Shown here piece by piece: positions 48,004-58,644 of a stretch of 64,000 nt of DNA. Location: the NCBI RefSeq assembly GCF_001514215.1, contig NZ_KQ948851.1:615434-679433 (forward strand), in the 5' to 3' direction. The notes beneath the pieces are model-generated. The model did not search any database, had not been told where the DNA came from, and worked only from the letters and a program-made list of their open reading frames with translations. Position numbers and translations under genes: made by a program. This DNA is from Streptomyces bungoensis (GTDB taxonomy: Bacteria; Actinomycetota; Actinomycetes; Streptomycetales; Streptomycetaceae). Each line of letters starts with the position of its first letter. Position 1 is the first letter of the stretch.

Positions 48004-50922
48004 TCACAGTCCGAACTGCTCGATCAGCTGGCCCCGGTGCAGACGCAGGGTGCGGTTGTCGGGGAGAATTTCCAGGATCTGGGCACCGTCATAGTTGAGG
48101 AGCTGGGCCAGGGTCGCGGCGAGGCCAGGGGCACGGGTGGCGGGCTGGCCCGCGCGTTCGGCCAGGGCGGTCATGGGCAGGGTGCCCGCTTCGACCAGCG
48201 CGGCCAGAGCCTTCGGCAAGACCGCCTTGTCGCGTGGCACACGGGCGAGCAGCGCCAGCTGTTCCTGGTACAGCTCGGTGGCCATGAGGCGATTCACCAG
48301 TGCGGTGGCAGGGTCCTCCGTTTGATCGGAGACGGGTACGGCCGCAGGCTTCACTACAGGGGCGACAGGTTCCTGTGGTGCGGAGGGTGCGACCTCGTCC
48401 TCGCCGAAGAGACTGATAGCGCCCTCTGTCACGGGCGGGGCTGACTTCTTGGCCTGCTTGCGGCTTGGACGTGCAGCGGTAGCCTCGGGTGCCGCGATGG
48501 CATCGGCTCCGGCCTTCGCCTCGTCCTCGAGTCCGGCGGTGGCGTCGTTGTCCCGCTCCCACCATGCGGGCGTAAGGTCGCCCAGCTCCCGCCACCCCGT
48601 AGGTGGCTCCGCGCCGAACGGCAGCAGGGCGAGGAGGGGGATGGTGAACTCGGCGAGGGTTGCCCCGCCGTGGTAGCCCGCCTTGAGCGCGGTGTACCGG
48701 GCGTCGTGGTCCCGCAGTGCGACGATCCGCGATCCGGGCTCCGGCCAGACCACCCGTGGCCCGGACAGCTCAATTTCGGCCGGTGCGACGGGTCCGCCGG
48801 GGGCGCGGTGACGGGCCGACCCTATGGCGCCGGCGGCCGTGTCGATCTTGCTGCCGCGTCGCTCGACCACATGGCCGTGGTCGGAGGTGAGGAGCACGGT
48901 CATGTCGTTGGCGCGGGCAGCCCGCAGCAGCGGTTCCAGGCCGCCGATCTCCTTGATCTCCCAAGCGCCGTCGCCGAGCTTCTGCTCCTTGGCGAGCCGG
49001 TCGTCGACGGTATTGAGGACGACCGCTACATGGGTGCGCTCGTCGGCGAGCGCTTCAGTCAGAGCGGTGGAGAAGGGCGAGCCGGTGTCGGGGCTGCGCA
49101 GATCGTCCTTGTGGAAGACAGCCGCAGGGGCCCCCTTCCAGCACGGGTGCTGGGGGAAGAGCCGCTTCTCGTCGTTCTGGTCGCCCTTCATCAGGGTGCC
49201 GGCGAACAGCGAGGTGCGGGAAACGGTGGTGAGAGTGGGCAGCGCAGCGGCCACGGCACGCCTCACCGGTGCTCCGGTCGCGCCCTGCAGCGGGTCGAAC
49301 TCGGACCAGTGTGCGTGCAGTTCCTCACCCAGTTCGGCTGCGATCGCCGCACTCATTCCGTCGATGAGGAGAAGCAGGACCCGTCGGCCGGGACAGTCCA
49401 CGACGGGCGCGACGACCCGGTCCAGGAAGCTTTCGACGGTGAGCATGGCGCCGGGGGCGGTGCCATCTGCGGTCCACACCGCGAGCCGCTCAGAGAACAC
49501 GCGGTCCAGCTCACGACGTTTGCTGCGCACCTGCTCGCCGATCCGGCTGTAGGCGTTGGCGAGTGCGTCATCTGCGTCGCCGCCCGCGTCCAGGTGTTCC
49601 AAGGCTCGGTCTACCCAGCCGAGTTCGCGGATCTGGCGGTCGGCGCCGTCTGCCACCGAGGCGATGTCGACTTCAGGCTGGGACGCCAGCCACCGCCGCA
49701 GCCGCCCTGCCATCCGTACCCGTTCGATACGGGCCTGGGTAGCGCCGTCGACGGCCAGGGCGTGTTCGGCCAGCGCGGTGATGGCAGCCGTGACCGTCTC
49801 GGGACCGCCGTCGGCGAGGGCGCGGCCCGCGGCGGTGAAGCGGGCATCGAGTCCGGCGGCGAGCAGCGGACTGGCAGCGGCGGCGGTCTGCGCCCCGAAC
49901 TGTGTGACGAGCTGTGCGGCCCTGCTCAGGACCGGGTCGGCGAGCCGGTGTTCGCCCCGGTCGACGAGGCCGCGGACATACGCCTCACCGCTTTGCCCGA
50001 AGGAGGCAAGGAGCCGGTCGAGGTCGTCGCCCTGGGCGGGGGGCTGGTCACCGAGCCATCGCTCGGCGCGCCCGCGCGCCCGGTACAGGTCGTGGTCGGC
50101 CTCCGCGTGCCCCCACAGAGCCGCGCAGACGACCGCGTAGGCGGCTGCGTCCACCCCGTGGTCGGCGTCTACCAGGGCGGTAATGATCTTTCCAGTGGAG
50201 CCGGCCTGTTCGGGTTCGGCGAGGAAGCGGGCCAGGCCGGCCCGTTCCGGTCCGCGCAGGTCGCGCAGGAGGTTGGGGCCGCCGGGGATATGGGTCCACC
50301 GGAACAGGGTGATGGGGTCGATGCGGTCCCCGTCGTCGTGTGCGGCCGGCCCACCCAGCGCGTCCGTGTCACGGCGGCCGAGCCGGAGCCGACGCCGGGC
50401 CAGCCGGGTGAGGGCCTCGTCTCGGGAGAGCACTCCCTTGCCGAGCGAGGGCCAACCGCGGCTGGCCGCCGCGTCAAGGAGCGCTTCGGCCGCCCAGGTC
50501 TCCCTCCGCAGCCGCCCGTCAAGACCGCGCGCGTCGAACGCCTCCTGCACGACCTCCCAATTGTCGACGGACCGGATCCTTCCGCCGTAGACGCGGGCGA
50601 GCAGCCCGGGGTCCAGGTCGGTGTCCTCGCGGTCGGTGAGGACGACCAGGACTTTGGGGTCGGGAGGAGTCGGCGCGTCGAGGTGGCCCAGGATCTGCTC
50701 GTGCACGGCCAGCACCGAGGGCGCGACAACCACCCGCGCCTGCAGCCCGCCCGCCGTACGCTGCACGGCGGGCCCGTCCCAGACGGGAGCGGCCCGCAGC
50801 AGCAGTACGCGGACCGTGCCGTCACCGAGCCGACTGCGGGCGGCGAGGTACTGACGGACGGTTCCTGCCGACAGCCGGGCGGGGCCGGCCGTCGCGGGGG
50901 CAGTGGTGACCGTGTCGGACAT
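48004..50922 (-). CDS. pglZ: BREX/Pgl alkaline phosphatase-fold protein PglZ
   Basis: A 972-residue PglZ, a core BREX protein. The alkaline-phosphatase-superfamily domain has LLLLIDGMSAA (517-526; metal-binding Asp) and TSDHGHV (679-685). Thr/Ser in TVSRTSLFAG is the expected nucleophile region. The N-terminal 500 residues are helical, and the C-terminal tail (about 850-970) carries two winged-helix-like segments. ATG overlaps the pglY stop by one base (TGATG), so translation is coupled. Confidence 0.95.
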   Translation of the reverse strand: MSDTVTTAPATAGPARLSAGTVRQYLAARSRLGDGTVRVLLLRAAPVWDGPAVQRTAGGLQARVVVAPSVLAVHEQILGHLDAPTPPDPKVLVVLTDREDTDLDPGLLARVYGGRIRSVDNWEVVQEAFDARGLDGRLRRETWAAEALLDAAASRGWPSLGKGVLSRDEALTRLARRRLRLGRRDTDALGGPAAHDDGDRIDPITLFRWTHIPGGPNLLRDLRGPERAGLARFLAEPEQAGSTGKIITALVDADHGVDAAAYAVVCAALWGHAEADHDLYRARGRAERWLGDQPPAQGDDLDRLLASFGQSGEAYVRGLVDRGEHRLADPVLSRAAQLVTQFGAQTAAAASPLLAAGLDARFTAAGRALADGGPETVTAAITALAEHALAVDGATQARIERVRMAGRLRRWLASQPEVDIASVADGADRQIRELGWVDRALEHLDAGGDADDALANAYSRIGEQVRSKRRELDRVFSERLAVWTADGTAPGAMLTVESFLDRVVAPVVDCPGRRVLLLLIDGMSAAIAAELGEELHAHWSEFDPLQGATGAPVRRAVAAALPTLTTVSRTSLFAGTLMKGDQNDEKRLFPQHPCWKGAPAAVFHKDDLRSPDTGSPFSTALTEALADERTHVAVVLNTVDDRLAKEQKLGDGAWEIKEIGGLEPLLRAARANDMTVLLTSDHGHVVERRGSKIDTAAGAIGSARHRAPGGPVAPAEIELSGPRVVWPEPGSRIVALRDHDARYTALKAGYHGGATLAEFTIPLLALLPFGAEPPTGWRELGDLTPAWWERDNDATAGLEDEAKAGADAIAAPEATAARPSRKQAKKSAPPVTEGAISLFGEDEVAPSAPQEPVAPVVKPAAVPVSDQTEDPATALVNRLMATELYQEQLALLARVPRDKAVLPKALAALVEAGTLPMTALAERAGQPATRAPGLAATLAQLLNYDGAQILEILPDNRTLRLHRGQLIEQFGL

Positions 50923-53900
50923 CAGTCGACGACCTTCCAGATGACCTCGACGGTGGCGTTCGGGTGCTCGGCCGCGAGCGCCGCGATCTCCGCCTGCAGT
51001 TCGGCGGCGGCCCGGGCGGCGGTAGTCCGCCCGCCGCCGGAGCGGGCCACGGACCGCGAGGGTGTGCGCGGCCCCGGCTGCTGCGGCGGCTCCGGCAGCA
51101 CCTGCGGGTGGGCGGAGCCGCCGTTCAGGTCCACGCTGTCGGAACTCGGCGGCGGAGTGGGCGACGGCTGGGGGCGCTCGGTCATGCTCTGGCGAGACCT
51201 CAGCAGGGACAGCACTTCCCGGCCGCTGGCGTGCAGCACGCCCGGCAGGTCGGGGTAATCACCCGGGTCGCCAGCAGCAGCATCCCGCACCCGCTCCAGG
51301 ACGGCCGCGCCGTCCACGCCGAGGGTGTCGGCCAGGCTCAGCTGGTCCCAGCTGGTGTTCTGCAGCGCGCTGGCGACCTTCCCGGCGCTCTTCAACGACA
51401 TGCCGTACCGGTGTGCGGAAAAGTCGCCGAGAGGGAAGCGGGCGAGCCGGTCCACGACGGTCTTCGCCTCGATGCCCGCTTCCGTCACCTCCTTGACCAG
51501 TTCCTGCGCCCGCCGGGCAAGGACGAGGCGGGGGGAGTCGTCGTTCAGATGGAGGAAGTCGCGGTGCTTCTCCAGTTCCCCGACGAGCCGTCCGGCGTCC
51601 TGGCCGAGTGAGGCGGCGGCCTGCTTGATCTGTGCGGCGAACTGGTTGACGATCCGGCCGCGCCGCAGTTGCGGCGCCTGGTCGCCGAGCATGGTCTCGA
51701 ACCGCTTGCGCGCCTCTGCCCAGTCGCTCTCCGTGGGCAGTTGCTGCTCGCGCAGGGCGTAGTCCGGCTTCAGCTCGTGTGGTGCGGGCGCGGGTTCGAT
51801 GGGGACGCCGCCGCGCACCCATACCCGGTCGGTCATCTCCGCGTACGCGGCGGCGAGCAGCCGGCGCAGCGGCTCGGGCAATCCGCGCGGCTCGGGAAGG
51901 TCGCTCCAGTCGGAGAGCTTGACCAGGGTCGGCTCCGCGGTGCCGTTCCGGCGGGCTCGGTCGTTGAAGTGGTCGGGCCAGGCGGTGGACTGCCGGTAGT
52001 ACGCCTCCCGCATCGCGCCGAGCCCGAGGCCGCCCGCGATCCGCGCCATGGTCTTGCGGTCCTTGGAGTCGACCTCGGTCTGGCCGTCACGGTTCTCGGC
52101 GGCCTTGCGGACATACTCGAAGACGGTCTTGATCTCGGCCGGCTTCACCGGCCTGCCAGTGCCGTCGGGGTCCAGGTCGGGGTGGGCGGAGTACTGATGG
52201 GCGAGCAGCTTGCCGGCCAGGTCACGGGCGGCGGTATCCAAGGTCGCGCCGAGCGGAAGCCGCAGCTCGGGAACGTCCTGCTGGGCCACCAGATGGGTGT
52301 CGAAGCTCAGGTCGACGACCCCTTCCTGCTTCTGCGTGAGCCCGTACGCCTGCCGCAGCGCCTGGGTAACGCGCTCGGTGAGGATGAGCAGCTGCGACTG
52401 GAGCATGCCCTTGGCGCGCTCTTTGTCGTCGGCGTTGAGGCTGCGCGCGAAGTCGGAGTCGAAGCGAGTCTCGTCAGCGAGGGCCTTGTCGATGACGACG
52501 AGGCGCTCGAAGTCGCCGCGGGAAGCATCGGTCAGGTGAGTGGGCAGCCAGGCCAGCGTGCGCGAGTCACCACCCGGCTTCTCCCGCAGAGCGCGCAGCC
52601 GCTGCAGGTCATCCATCGGCCCGAACTCGCCCTCGTCGTAGGGGAAGTCGACAATGAGCCGCCAGGCGTCCTCCTGGCTCGGCCGCAGGGTCGCCTCGGG
52701 CAGCGAGTCGACATCGGCGACGTTACCGAAGACCACCTCGACCTGCCGTTCGGTGCCCTTCCACACCAGGTTGAGCACGTCGTACGCGTCGAAGCCGCCA
52801 GGCCCGTCGCTGACGCCGAGCGCCTCCTTGAGCAGGCCGCGCATCTTGGCACGCCGGTTGTTCTGGTTGTTGTGGACCTGGGCGTTGGCGAGGACAGCGT
52901 CCAGGTCGACACCGGTAAGCTCCAGGCGCACCACCGCACCCGGCCCGGTACCGGTCACCTTTATCTCGGGGAAGGTCGCCGCCCACTCCTTCGCCTTCTG
53001 CTCCAGCCGGCCGACCTCCGTCCCCGCGATGCGGGTAGTGATGGAGCCGTGGTTGAGGGCATGAAGCCGCGCCAGGGTGAGGTCGGCCAGCGCGGGCACA
53101 CTGGGCGCGAGCGCAGACAGCAGCAGGGTCTGCAGCAGTCGGCTGTCACCGGTGAAATCGCGGCAGCGGGCCGCAAGTTGCGGGTCGCCGAGGGTCTCGG
53201 GGTGGCGCCGGTACGCCTCGACCTGGTCCTCGGTGACCTGGTTGGTCTTCAGCAGGTACGGGCGCAGCTTGTCCCGGTACAGCTTGTCGGCGGCCTCGAA
53301 ATGAACACTGGTTTCCCCGCTGAACGCTTTGTCGCCGCCGCCCGCGATCGCCGGGTAGAGATCACCCAACGGCACAAGCTGCCCGAGCCGCCAGTCGTCG
53401 CGGTGGTCGACGAGCAGCTGACTCATCAGCTTCAGGCCAGTGCGGGAGCGCTGCAGGGCCGCGGAGATGTGTACCAGGGTGTCCATGAACGCCGGCGGGA
53501 ACGGGTACGTCCGCCTGAACGCGCCCTCGTCCGCGCCGGTGGTGGACTTGTCGTGGCCGAGCAGGGTGTCCCAGACATCCGGGCCGAGCCTCTTGGCCTC
53601 GGCGAACGCAGCCTCCACTTTCGCCTCGGCCTCCGGGCTGGTGGGCTTGAGCAGGCGGGCCTGCGCGATCTGTGGGAGGTTGCGGTCCTCCAGGACGATC
53701 TTGTCGAAGCGCCCGCCGCTGAGCTTCAGACTGTCCTGGACGGCGGCCTCGGCGGCCCCCGACATCTCCTCGCCGACCAGCTCACGCAGGTCGCGCTGGC
53801 GGGCGATGAATGACACCACTGGGATGGCGCGACGTTCGTCGCCGCCCTCCACAAAGTTCGTGATCTTGTCGGCTTCGCGGGAGACGAACTTCTGGTCGTG

Positions 53901-54821
53901 GATGCGGGAGGCCAGCCACAGGATCAGCTCGTCCATGAAGAGGACGAGACCGTCGTAGCCGAGGGACTTGGCGTGCGCGGCGATGATGCCGAGCCCCTTG
54001 TCCAGCGAGACGAACCCGTCGGCATCTTCGGAGGCGTTGCGCGAGAACGACGGGAACAGGGTCTGGGTGAGGTCCTGCACGAGCCGGGCCCGCAGTTCCC
54101 GCGGCGTGGAGGGGTTCTCCAGGTCGAGGTCCTTGGTGTTCTCGTGTTCCTCTGGCGCGTTCACCGCCTGGTCCAGCAGCTCAGTGGTCCAGGCGAAGGA
54201 GTCACCCCACTCGTCTTCCTGGCCGTCGCCGGCATCGGCGAGCTGCTCGATCACTCGCTCGTCGCCGTTCCGGCGGCGCTGCTCGGCGAAGTCCTCGAAG
54301 AGCCCGTCGGTCCGGTAGACCTGCGGCAGCGGGCAGTCTGGGTGGAGTTTCCGTACGTGCTCCACGTACTTGCCGAGTACGCGCTGCTCCAGCGACTTGG
54401 AGCCCAGCATGTGGTACGGCACCAGCAGGAACTTGCGGTCGTCCGCATCCAGCCAGGCGTGCCGGGCCCGCACCGGGTCGAGGTCGCGGCGCGCCCGGGC
54501 GGCCTGGTTACGTGACAGCAGCGCGTACAGCACCGCCATGAAGTGCGACTTACCGGAGCCGAACGAGCCGTGTAGATAGGCAGCCTTCGAAGAGCGGCTG
54601 TCCAGCGCCGACTTGATCAGGTCAAGGGCCTCGTCGAAGTTGCCGAGCAGCCGGTCGGTGACGACGTAGTCCTTCAGCGCGGCCTCGGCCCCCTCAGGCG
54701 TGACCGCTTCGTTCAGCTTCAACACGAAGTCGGAGGTGGACACCGACTCCGGGATGTCGATCAACTCCCGAAGCAGCGGCCGGTCCTCGGGACGAGGATT
54801 GTTCCTGTTCATGAACGCCAT
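50922..54821 (-). CDS. pglY: BREX/Pgl ATPase PglY (BrxC-like)
   Basis: A 1299-residue P-loop ATPase, size typical for Streptomyces PglY. N-terminal VSTSDFVLKLNEAV and Walker A HGSFGSGKSHFMA (84-96), a DUF6079/BrxC-like body with GLVLFMDELILWLAS (Walker B, about 290-305) and a Pro/Ser-rich low-complexity linker near the C-terminus (about 1220-1270). It follows pglX after 23 bases. Confidence 0.94.
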   Translation of the reverse strand: MAFMNRNNPRPEDRPLLRELIDIPESVSTSDFVLKLNEAVTPEGAEAALKDYVVTDRLLGNFDEALDLIKSALDSRSSKAAYLHGSFGSGKSHFMAVLYALLSRNQAARARRDLDPVRARHAWLDADDRKFLLVPYHMLGSKSLEQRVLGKYVEHVRKLHPDCPLPQVYRTDGLFEDFAEQRRRNGDERVIEQLADAGDGQEDEWGDSFAWTTELLDQAVNAPEEHENTKDLDLENPSTPRELRARLVQDLTQTLFPSFSRNASEDADGFVSLDKGLGIIAAHAKSLGYDGLVLFMDELILWLASRIHDQKFVSREADKITNFVEGGDERRAIPVVSFIARQRDLRELVGEEMSGAAEAAVQDSLKLSGGRFDKIVLEDRNLPQIAQARLLKPTSPEAEAKVEAAFAEAKRLGPDVWDTLLGHDKSTTGADEGAFRRTYPFPPAFMDTLVHISAALQRSRTGLKLMSQLLVDHRDDWRLGQLVPLGDLYPAIAGGGDKAFSGETSVHFEAADKLYRDKLRPYLLKTNQVTEDQVEAYRRHPETLGDPQLAARCRDFTGDSRLLQTLLLSALAPSVPALADLTLARLHALNHGSITTRIAGTEVGRLEQKAKEWAATFPEIKVTGTGPGAVVRLELTGVDLDAVLANAQVHNNQNNRRAKMRGLLKEALGVSDGPGGFDAYDVLNLVWKGTERQVEVVFGNVADVDSLPEATLRPSQEDAWRLIVDFPYDEGEFGPMDDLQRLRALREKPGGDSRTLAWLPTHLTDASRGDFERLVVIDKALADETRFDSDFARSLNADDKERAKGMLQSQLLILTERVTQALRQAYGLTQKQEGVVDLSFDTHLVAQQDVPELRLPLGATLDTAARDLAGKLLAHQYSAHPDLDPDGTGRPVKPAEIKTVFEYVRKAAENRDGQTEVDSKDRKTMARIAGGLGLGAMREAYYRQSTAWPDHFNDRARRNGTAEPTLVKLSDWSDLPEPRGLPEPLRRLLAAAYAEMTDRVWVRGGVPIEPAPAPHELKPDYALREQQLPTESDWAEARKRFETMLGDQAPQLRRGRIVNQFAAQIKQAAASLGQDAGRLVGELEKHRDFLHLNDDSPRLVLARRAQELVKEVTEAGIEAKTVVDRLARFPLGDFSAHRYGMSLKSAGKVASALQNTSWDQLSLADTLGVDGAAVLERVRDAAAGDPGDYPDLPGVLHASGREVLSLLRSRQSMTERPQPSPTPPPSSDSVDLNGGSAHPQVLPEPPQQPGPRTPSRSVARSGGGRTTAARAAAELQAEIAALAAEHPNATVEVIWKVVD

Positions 54822-54844
54822 GGTGTGTCTGCTCCTCGCCGTAC

Positions 54845-57800
54845 TCAGGCGGACTCTGCGTCGCTTACGGCCTCGGTGACGGTGTCATTGTCGGCGTCGA
54901 TGATGGACGTCTGGACGGCGGCCTTCGTGCCCGTGCGCGTCTTCGATGTGGCGGCCTTGGACGCGCCGCGTCCACGGCTGACGGCGGACGGACGCCAGGC
55001 CCGCAGTGCATCGTCGGTCAACCCGAGCTCGCCCTGCTTCTGCTGCCTGAACGCCAGGATCTCGGCGGCCGGCGACGCCCCGAACTCCGGGTCGTACTCG
55101 CCATACCACTGCTCCAGCCACGGCTGCAGCTCAAGTAGCCCGGCCAGGTAAGGCACGAGGTCGTCGTCGCTGAGACCAGCCTGCTGGATGTACGAGGCGA
55201 GCGCGAGGGCCTGCTCCAGGTGATCCCAGCCGGCCCACCCGTACAGCTCCGGCGACTGCGCGTTGACCGTGCCGTAGGACACGAACCGCTCCTTGGGCAC
55301 ATCCAGCTTGCCGCGCGCACGCCAGTAGCTCGGCTTCAGGAAGTCCGCCGAGGTGTACTTCGGCGGCACGGGCGTCCGCTCGCGGACCTTCCGCTTGGCG
55401 GGCTCGTCGGGCGCCGCGTCCTCCTCCCGCTGCAACTCCCAGACCTGCTCCCAGTCAGCACGCTTCTTCAGCCCGGTCGGCTTGTACCGCAGCGCAGAAA
55501 CGAACGGCACGTGCTCCTCGGACAGCAGCTCCCGCACGATCTTCACGAGGTCCTGCCGGGGTGCGTACAGCTCGGCAACGGACGTGAAGTCCTCGTCGGC
55601 GGAGAGATTTTCGGCGAGGCGGGCGAGGGTGGTGACGGTGGGATTGCCGCTGGCGTCGAACCAGTGCGCGCGGTCCTCGACCCGGTCGAGCAGCCAGGAC
55701 TTCAGCGCCTTCTGCCGTATCGCATCCCAGCCCTCGGTGGCCCAGCGTCGCTTGTACTCGGGACGCTCCACCATGCCGATGGCACGGTTCGACTCGATGA
55801 CCTCGATCCGCCTCCGCACGAGCGCCTGATAGTCGGCGGGCCAGTGCGCTGGGATCTCCGTGATCGGCGTCGAGGCGTGTCGCTTGAACCACTCGCCACT
55901 GGCTTCACCGGCCGCAACCCGCCGAGCGAGCACAATCTCGAAAGCCCGCTCGCCAAGGGCAAGTTCGGGCACGGCGGAGGTATCGGGCAGGCGCAGATCC
56001 TCGGAGTGAAGGTCGTAGAGGGAGTACACCTGCCAGTCCAGCTCCTCCTGGAGGGCGATCATGCGGCCGCGAATCGAGTCGTAGCGAGCTTGGGCAGCGC
56101 GGAGGGTCGGAGCAAGGGGGGTGGCCTTGGCAGCGAGGGCGGCGGGGGTCGTCGCTGCGAGTTGCTGGGCAAGCGAATCGAGCTCCCCAGCGAGGGCGAC
56201 GGGGTACTTAGCAGGAAGCGGGAATTCTCCGACCTTGCTGCCGGTGAACTCGTAGAAGCGTTCCCACGCCTGTGACTTGTAGCCCTCGTTTACGCCCTGG
56301 CTACCCTTGTCATGGCTGACCATCTTGAGCCAGAACCCGGCCGTGGAGCTATTGAGCAGCCCGAGCAGTCGCACGTGATCCTGCTCAGTCGCCCCGTCTC
56401 GCAGCTTAATTACAGGTGCGTGGCGATTAAAGACACTCCCACCTCGGTCCAGAACGAAGTGGTTATGGGTGGAGACAAACGCAAACATTACCGACAGGGG
56501 TGTAGCGTATGCCGATGATGTGAATTGCATGTAATCCCACCAGTTGAGGCCAGCGGCGGCCATATCCCCCTGGAAGGTACGCCGCTCCCTGAGGAGCGTT
56601 CGGTAAGGCCAGAGTTCCTCTTGAAGCTGTTCTGCCTTCATTCCCTCCGCGTACGGAAACCAAATGGAATCCTCTGCCGCGGCATGCCAATCTCTGACGA
56701 CGTCACCAGTCAGAAAGGGAAGGAGGCTCGACTTGTCGGCTCTGGTTTGGTATGTGGGACGGCTTGGCCTAACGTAGGCGCTATCGGCGCCTACGCGGAC
56801 GGCGCGACCGATACCAGGGTCGATGATATTCACCAATGACTTTGCGGTCGCCGCTGACAGGGCTTCAACCAACTCCAGTCCGCCATCAGCCAGGATCCAC
56901 GGTTGTTTCCCGAAATACCGACCTCGCTCCAGGTCGTCCACTGACACCCACTGTCCCGCGCTCCCCGGTCGGTCGATCAGCTCAACGATCGCCCGCCACA
57001 CCAGCCCCTCCGCTTCCTTCCCCTCCTCCGGTGCCGAAGGCTCCCCTTGCACGCTGCGTACTGTCCGGATCGTCGCCTGCCGCTTCGATCCCTCCCTTGG
57101 TCGCCCGACGAGAATCACCGTCGGCGTCCCATGCCCCGGGATGACTGCCCCCGACGTGTCGATGACCTCCGTCAGCTCGACCTTGTGCGCGAAGTACTCT
57201 TCGATGAGCGTGGTGCCGAACTCTCGCTTCATGAACGAGTTCGCCGTGATCTGACCGACCATGCCGTAGCCGTTTCCGTCAGCTCTGCCTCGCTTGGCCA
57301 GCTCGAAGAACCGCTGGGCGAAGGGGACGGAAAGCGCGTATGTTCCCGCGCACGCGTCGTACAGCTCCCGGTACAGCTGGTTCAGTTGCTTGTCCTTGAC
57401 CGTGATGTATGGCGGGTTGCCTACGACCACGTGGTAGCGCCCCTGCTCCAGGATCCCGGGATGCTCGTGCACGTCCTCCGTCGCGTACGAAAAGTCGGCC
57501 AGCGGGTCACCGGCTGCGCTGCCGCCCTCCTCCTCAAGGGCGAGCCCCAACTGCAATTCCAGCTGCCGGTCCTTGATGAGCGAGTCGCCGACTGCGAGCT
57601 GGATGGGCCACTCGTAGCGCCGCGCCTCCTCGAAGGTCCGGATGCCGCTCGCGGCCATCGCCGCGACCAGGAGCCGGAAACGGGCCACTGCGACCGCGAA
57701 CGGGTTGAGGTCTACCCCGTGCACCGAGTTCAGAGCCGCTCGCACCCGCTCGTAAGCGCCGACCTCAGGCCGCTGCTCGGCCCACATTCGCACAAGCCGC

Positions 57801-58582
57801 CGGAATGCGCCGAGCACGAAGTGGCCAGACCCGCACGTCGGGTCGATCATCTTCAGCTCTTCGAAGCCGAACTCCCGCACTGCCGGGGGCATCGTCCGGT
57901 CGAGGATGAACTCCTCCACGAACTCCGGTGTCTGCAGCAGCGCATACGTCTTGCGGGCCGTCTCGCTCAGGTCCTGGTAAAGGTCGCCCAGGAACCGGGT
58001 GTTCCAGCCCTCGGTGCCGTCCTCGCTCAGCGGGTCGCTGAAGTCGTGCACGAGGACCGGACCGCCAGCCCCTTCGTCCCCGCTGGAGCGCTGCTCCCGC
58101 CAGAACGCGAGCAGTGCACCCGCCCCGTCGTGCGAGAGCGGGATCTGGTAGAGCGGGTTGTGGTCACGATTGAAGAGCAGCCGCCCGGCCTGCCCGGCGC
58201 CCAACTCAGCGAACGCTGTCTCCAGCCATCCTCGGTACGTCGGGTCGGCGTCCTTCTCTAGATACTCCTCGTACCGCGCCTGGGCGGTCTCGCGTCCTGA
58301 AACGTGAGGGGAGGTGATGTAGGGCTCGGCGATCAGCCGGTTGTCCTCGCTGAACCGCACGAAGACCGTTCCGAGCACCCAGGCCACCGCGACCTGGGTG
58401 ATCCGCTCGCCAAGCCAGGCGTTCCACGTCGCCGCCGTACGGCCCAGCTTCCGGGCCTGCTCATACTCGCCGCGCAGCCGCGTCCCGACCTCGGGGACGG
58501 CTTTGACCTGCTGTTCCAGATCGGTCTCTGCCGCCTTGACCTGCTTCTGCAGGTCGGCGAGGAGGATCTTGCGGTCGATCAC
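54845..58582 (-). CDS. pglX: BREX/Pgl adenine-specific DNA methyltransferase PglX
   Basis: A 1245-residue N6-adenine methyltransferase that marks host DNA in BREX. SAM motif MIDPTCGSGHFVLGAF (245-260) and catalytic NPPY in VVGNPPYITVKD (387-398) are intact. GTG start with AGGAG seven bases ahead. In S. coelicolor pglX is phase-variable through a G tract; here the longest G run I saw is six (near 56113-56118), so the gene looks stably on. Confidence 0.95.
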   Translation of the reverse strand: MIDRKILLADLQKQVKAAETDLEQQVKAVPEVGTRLRGEYEQARKLGRTAATWNAWLGERITQVAVAWVLGTVFVRFSEDNRLIAEPYITSPHVSGRETAQARYEEYLEKDADPTYRGWLETAFAELGAGQAGRLLFNRDHNPLYQIPLSHDGAGALLAFWREQRSSGDEGAGGPVLVHDFSDPLSEDGTEGWNTRFLGDLYQDLSETARKTYALLQTPEFVEEFILDRTMPPAVREFGFEELKMIDPTCGSGHFVLGAFRRLVRMWAEQRPEVGAYERVRAALNSVHGVDLNPFAVAVARFRLLVAAMAASGIRTFEEARRYEWPIQLAVGDSLIKDRQLELQLGLALEEEGGSAAGDPLADFSYATEDVHEHPGILEQGRYHVVVGNPPYITVKDKQLNQLYRELYDACAGTYALSVPFAQRFFELAKRGRADGNGYGMVGQITANSFMKREFGTTLIEEYFAHKVELTEVIDTSGAVIPGHGTPTVILVGRPREGSKRQATIRTVRSVQGEPSAPEEGKEAEGLVWRAIVELIDRPGSAGQWVSVDDLERGRYFGKQPWILADGGLELVEALSAATAKSLVNIIDPGIGRAVRVGADSAYVRPSRPTYQTRADKSSLLPFLTGDVVRDWHAAAEDSIWFPYAEGMKAEQLQEELWPYRTLLRERRTFQGDMAAAGLNWWDYMQFTSSAYATPLSVMFAFVSTHNHFVLDRGGSVFNRHAPVIKLRDGATEQDHVRLLGLLNSSTAGFWLKMVSHDKGSQGVNEGYKSQAWERFYEFTGSKVGEFPLPAKYPVALAGELDSLAQQLAATTPAALAAKATPLAPTLRAAQARYDSIRGRMIALQEELDWQVYSLYDLHSEDLRLPDTSAVPELALGERAFEIVLARRVAAGEASGEWFKRHASTPITEIPAHWPADYQALVRRRIEVIESNRAIGMVERPEYKRRWATEGWDAIRQKALKSWLLDRVEDRAHWFDASGNPTVTTLARLAENLSADEDFTSVAELYAPRQDLVKIVRELLSEEHVPFVSALRYKPTGLKKRADWEQVWELQREEDAAPDEPAKRKVRERTPVPPKYTSADFLKPSYWRARGKLDVPKERFVSYGTVNAQSPELYGWAGWDHLEQALALASYIQQAGLSDDDLVPYLAGLLELQPWLEQWYGEYDPEFGASPAAEILAFRQQKQGELGLTDDALRAWRPSAVSRGRGASKAATSKTRTGTKAAVQTSIIDADNDTVTEAVSDAESA

Positions 58583-58644
58583 GAACGGCTCCTGAGGAGA
58601 AAAACGAGAGGACGGAAGAAGATCAGGTTAGGAGGAGGGGCGGG

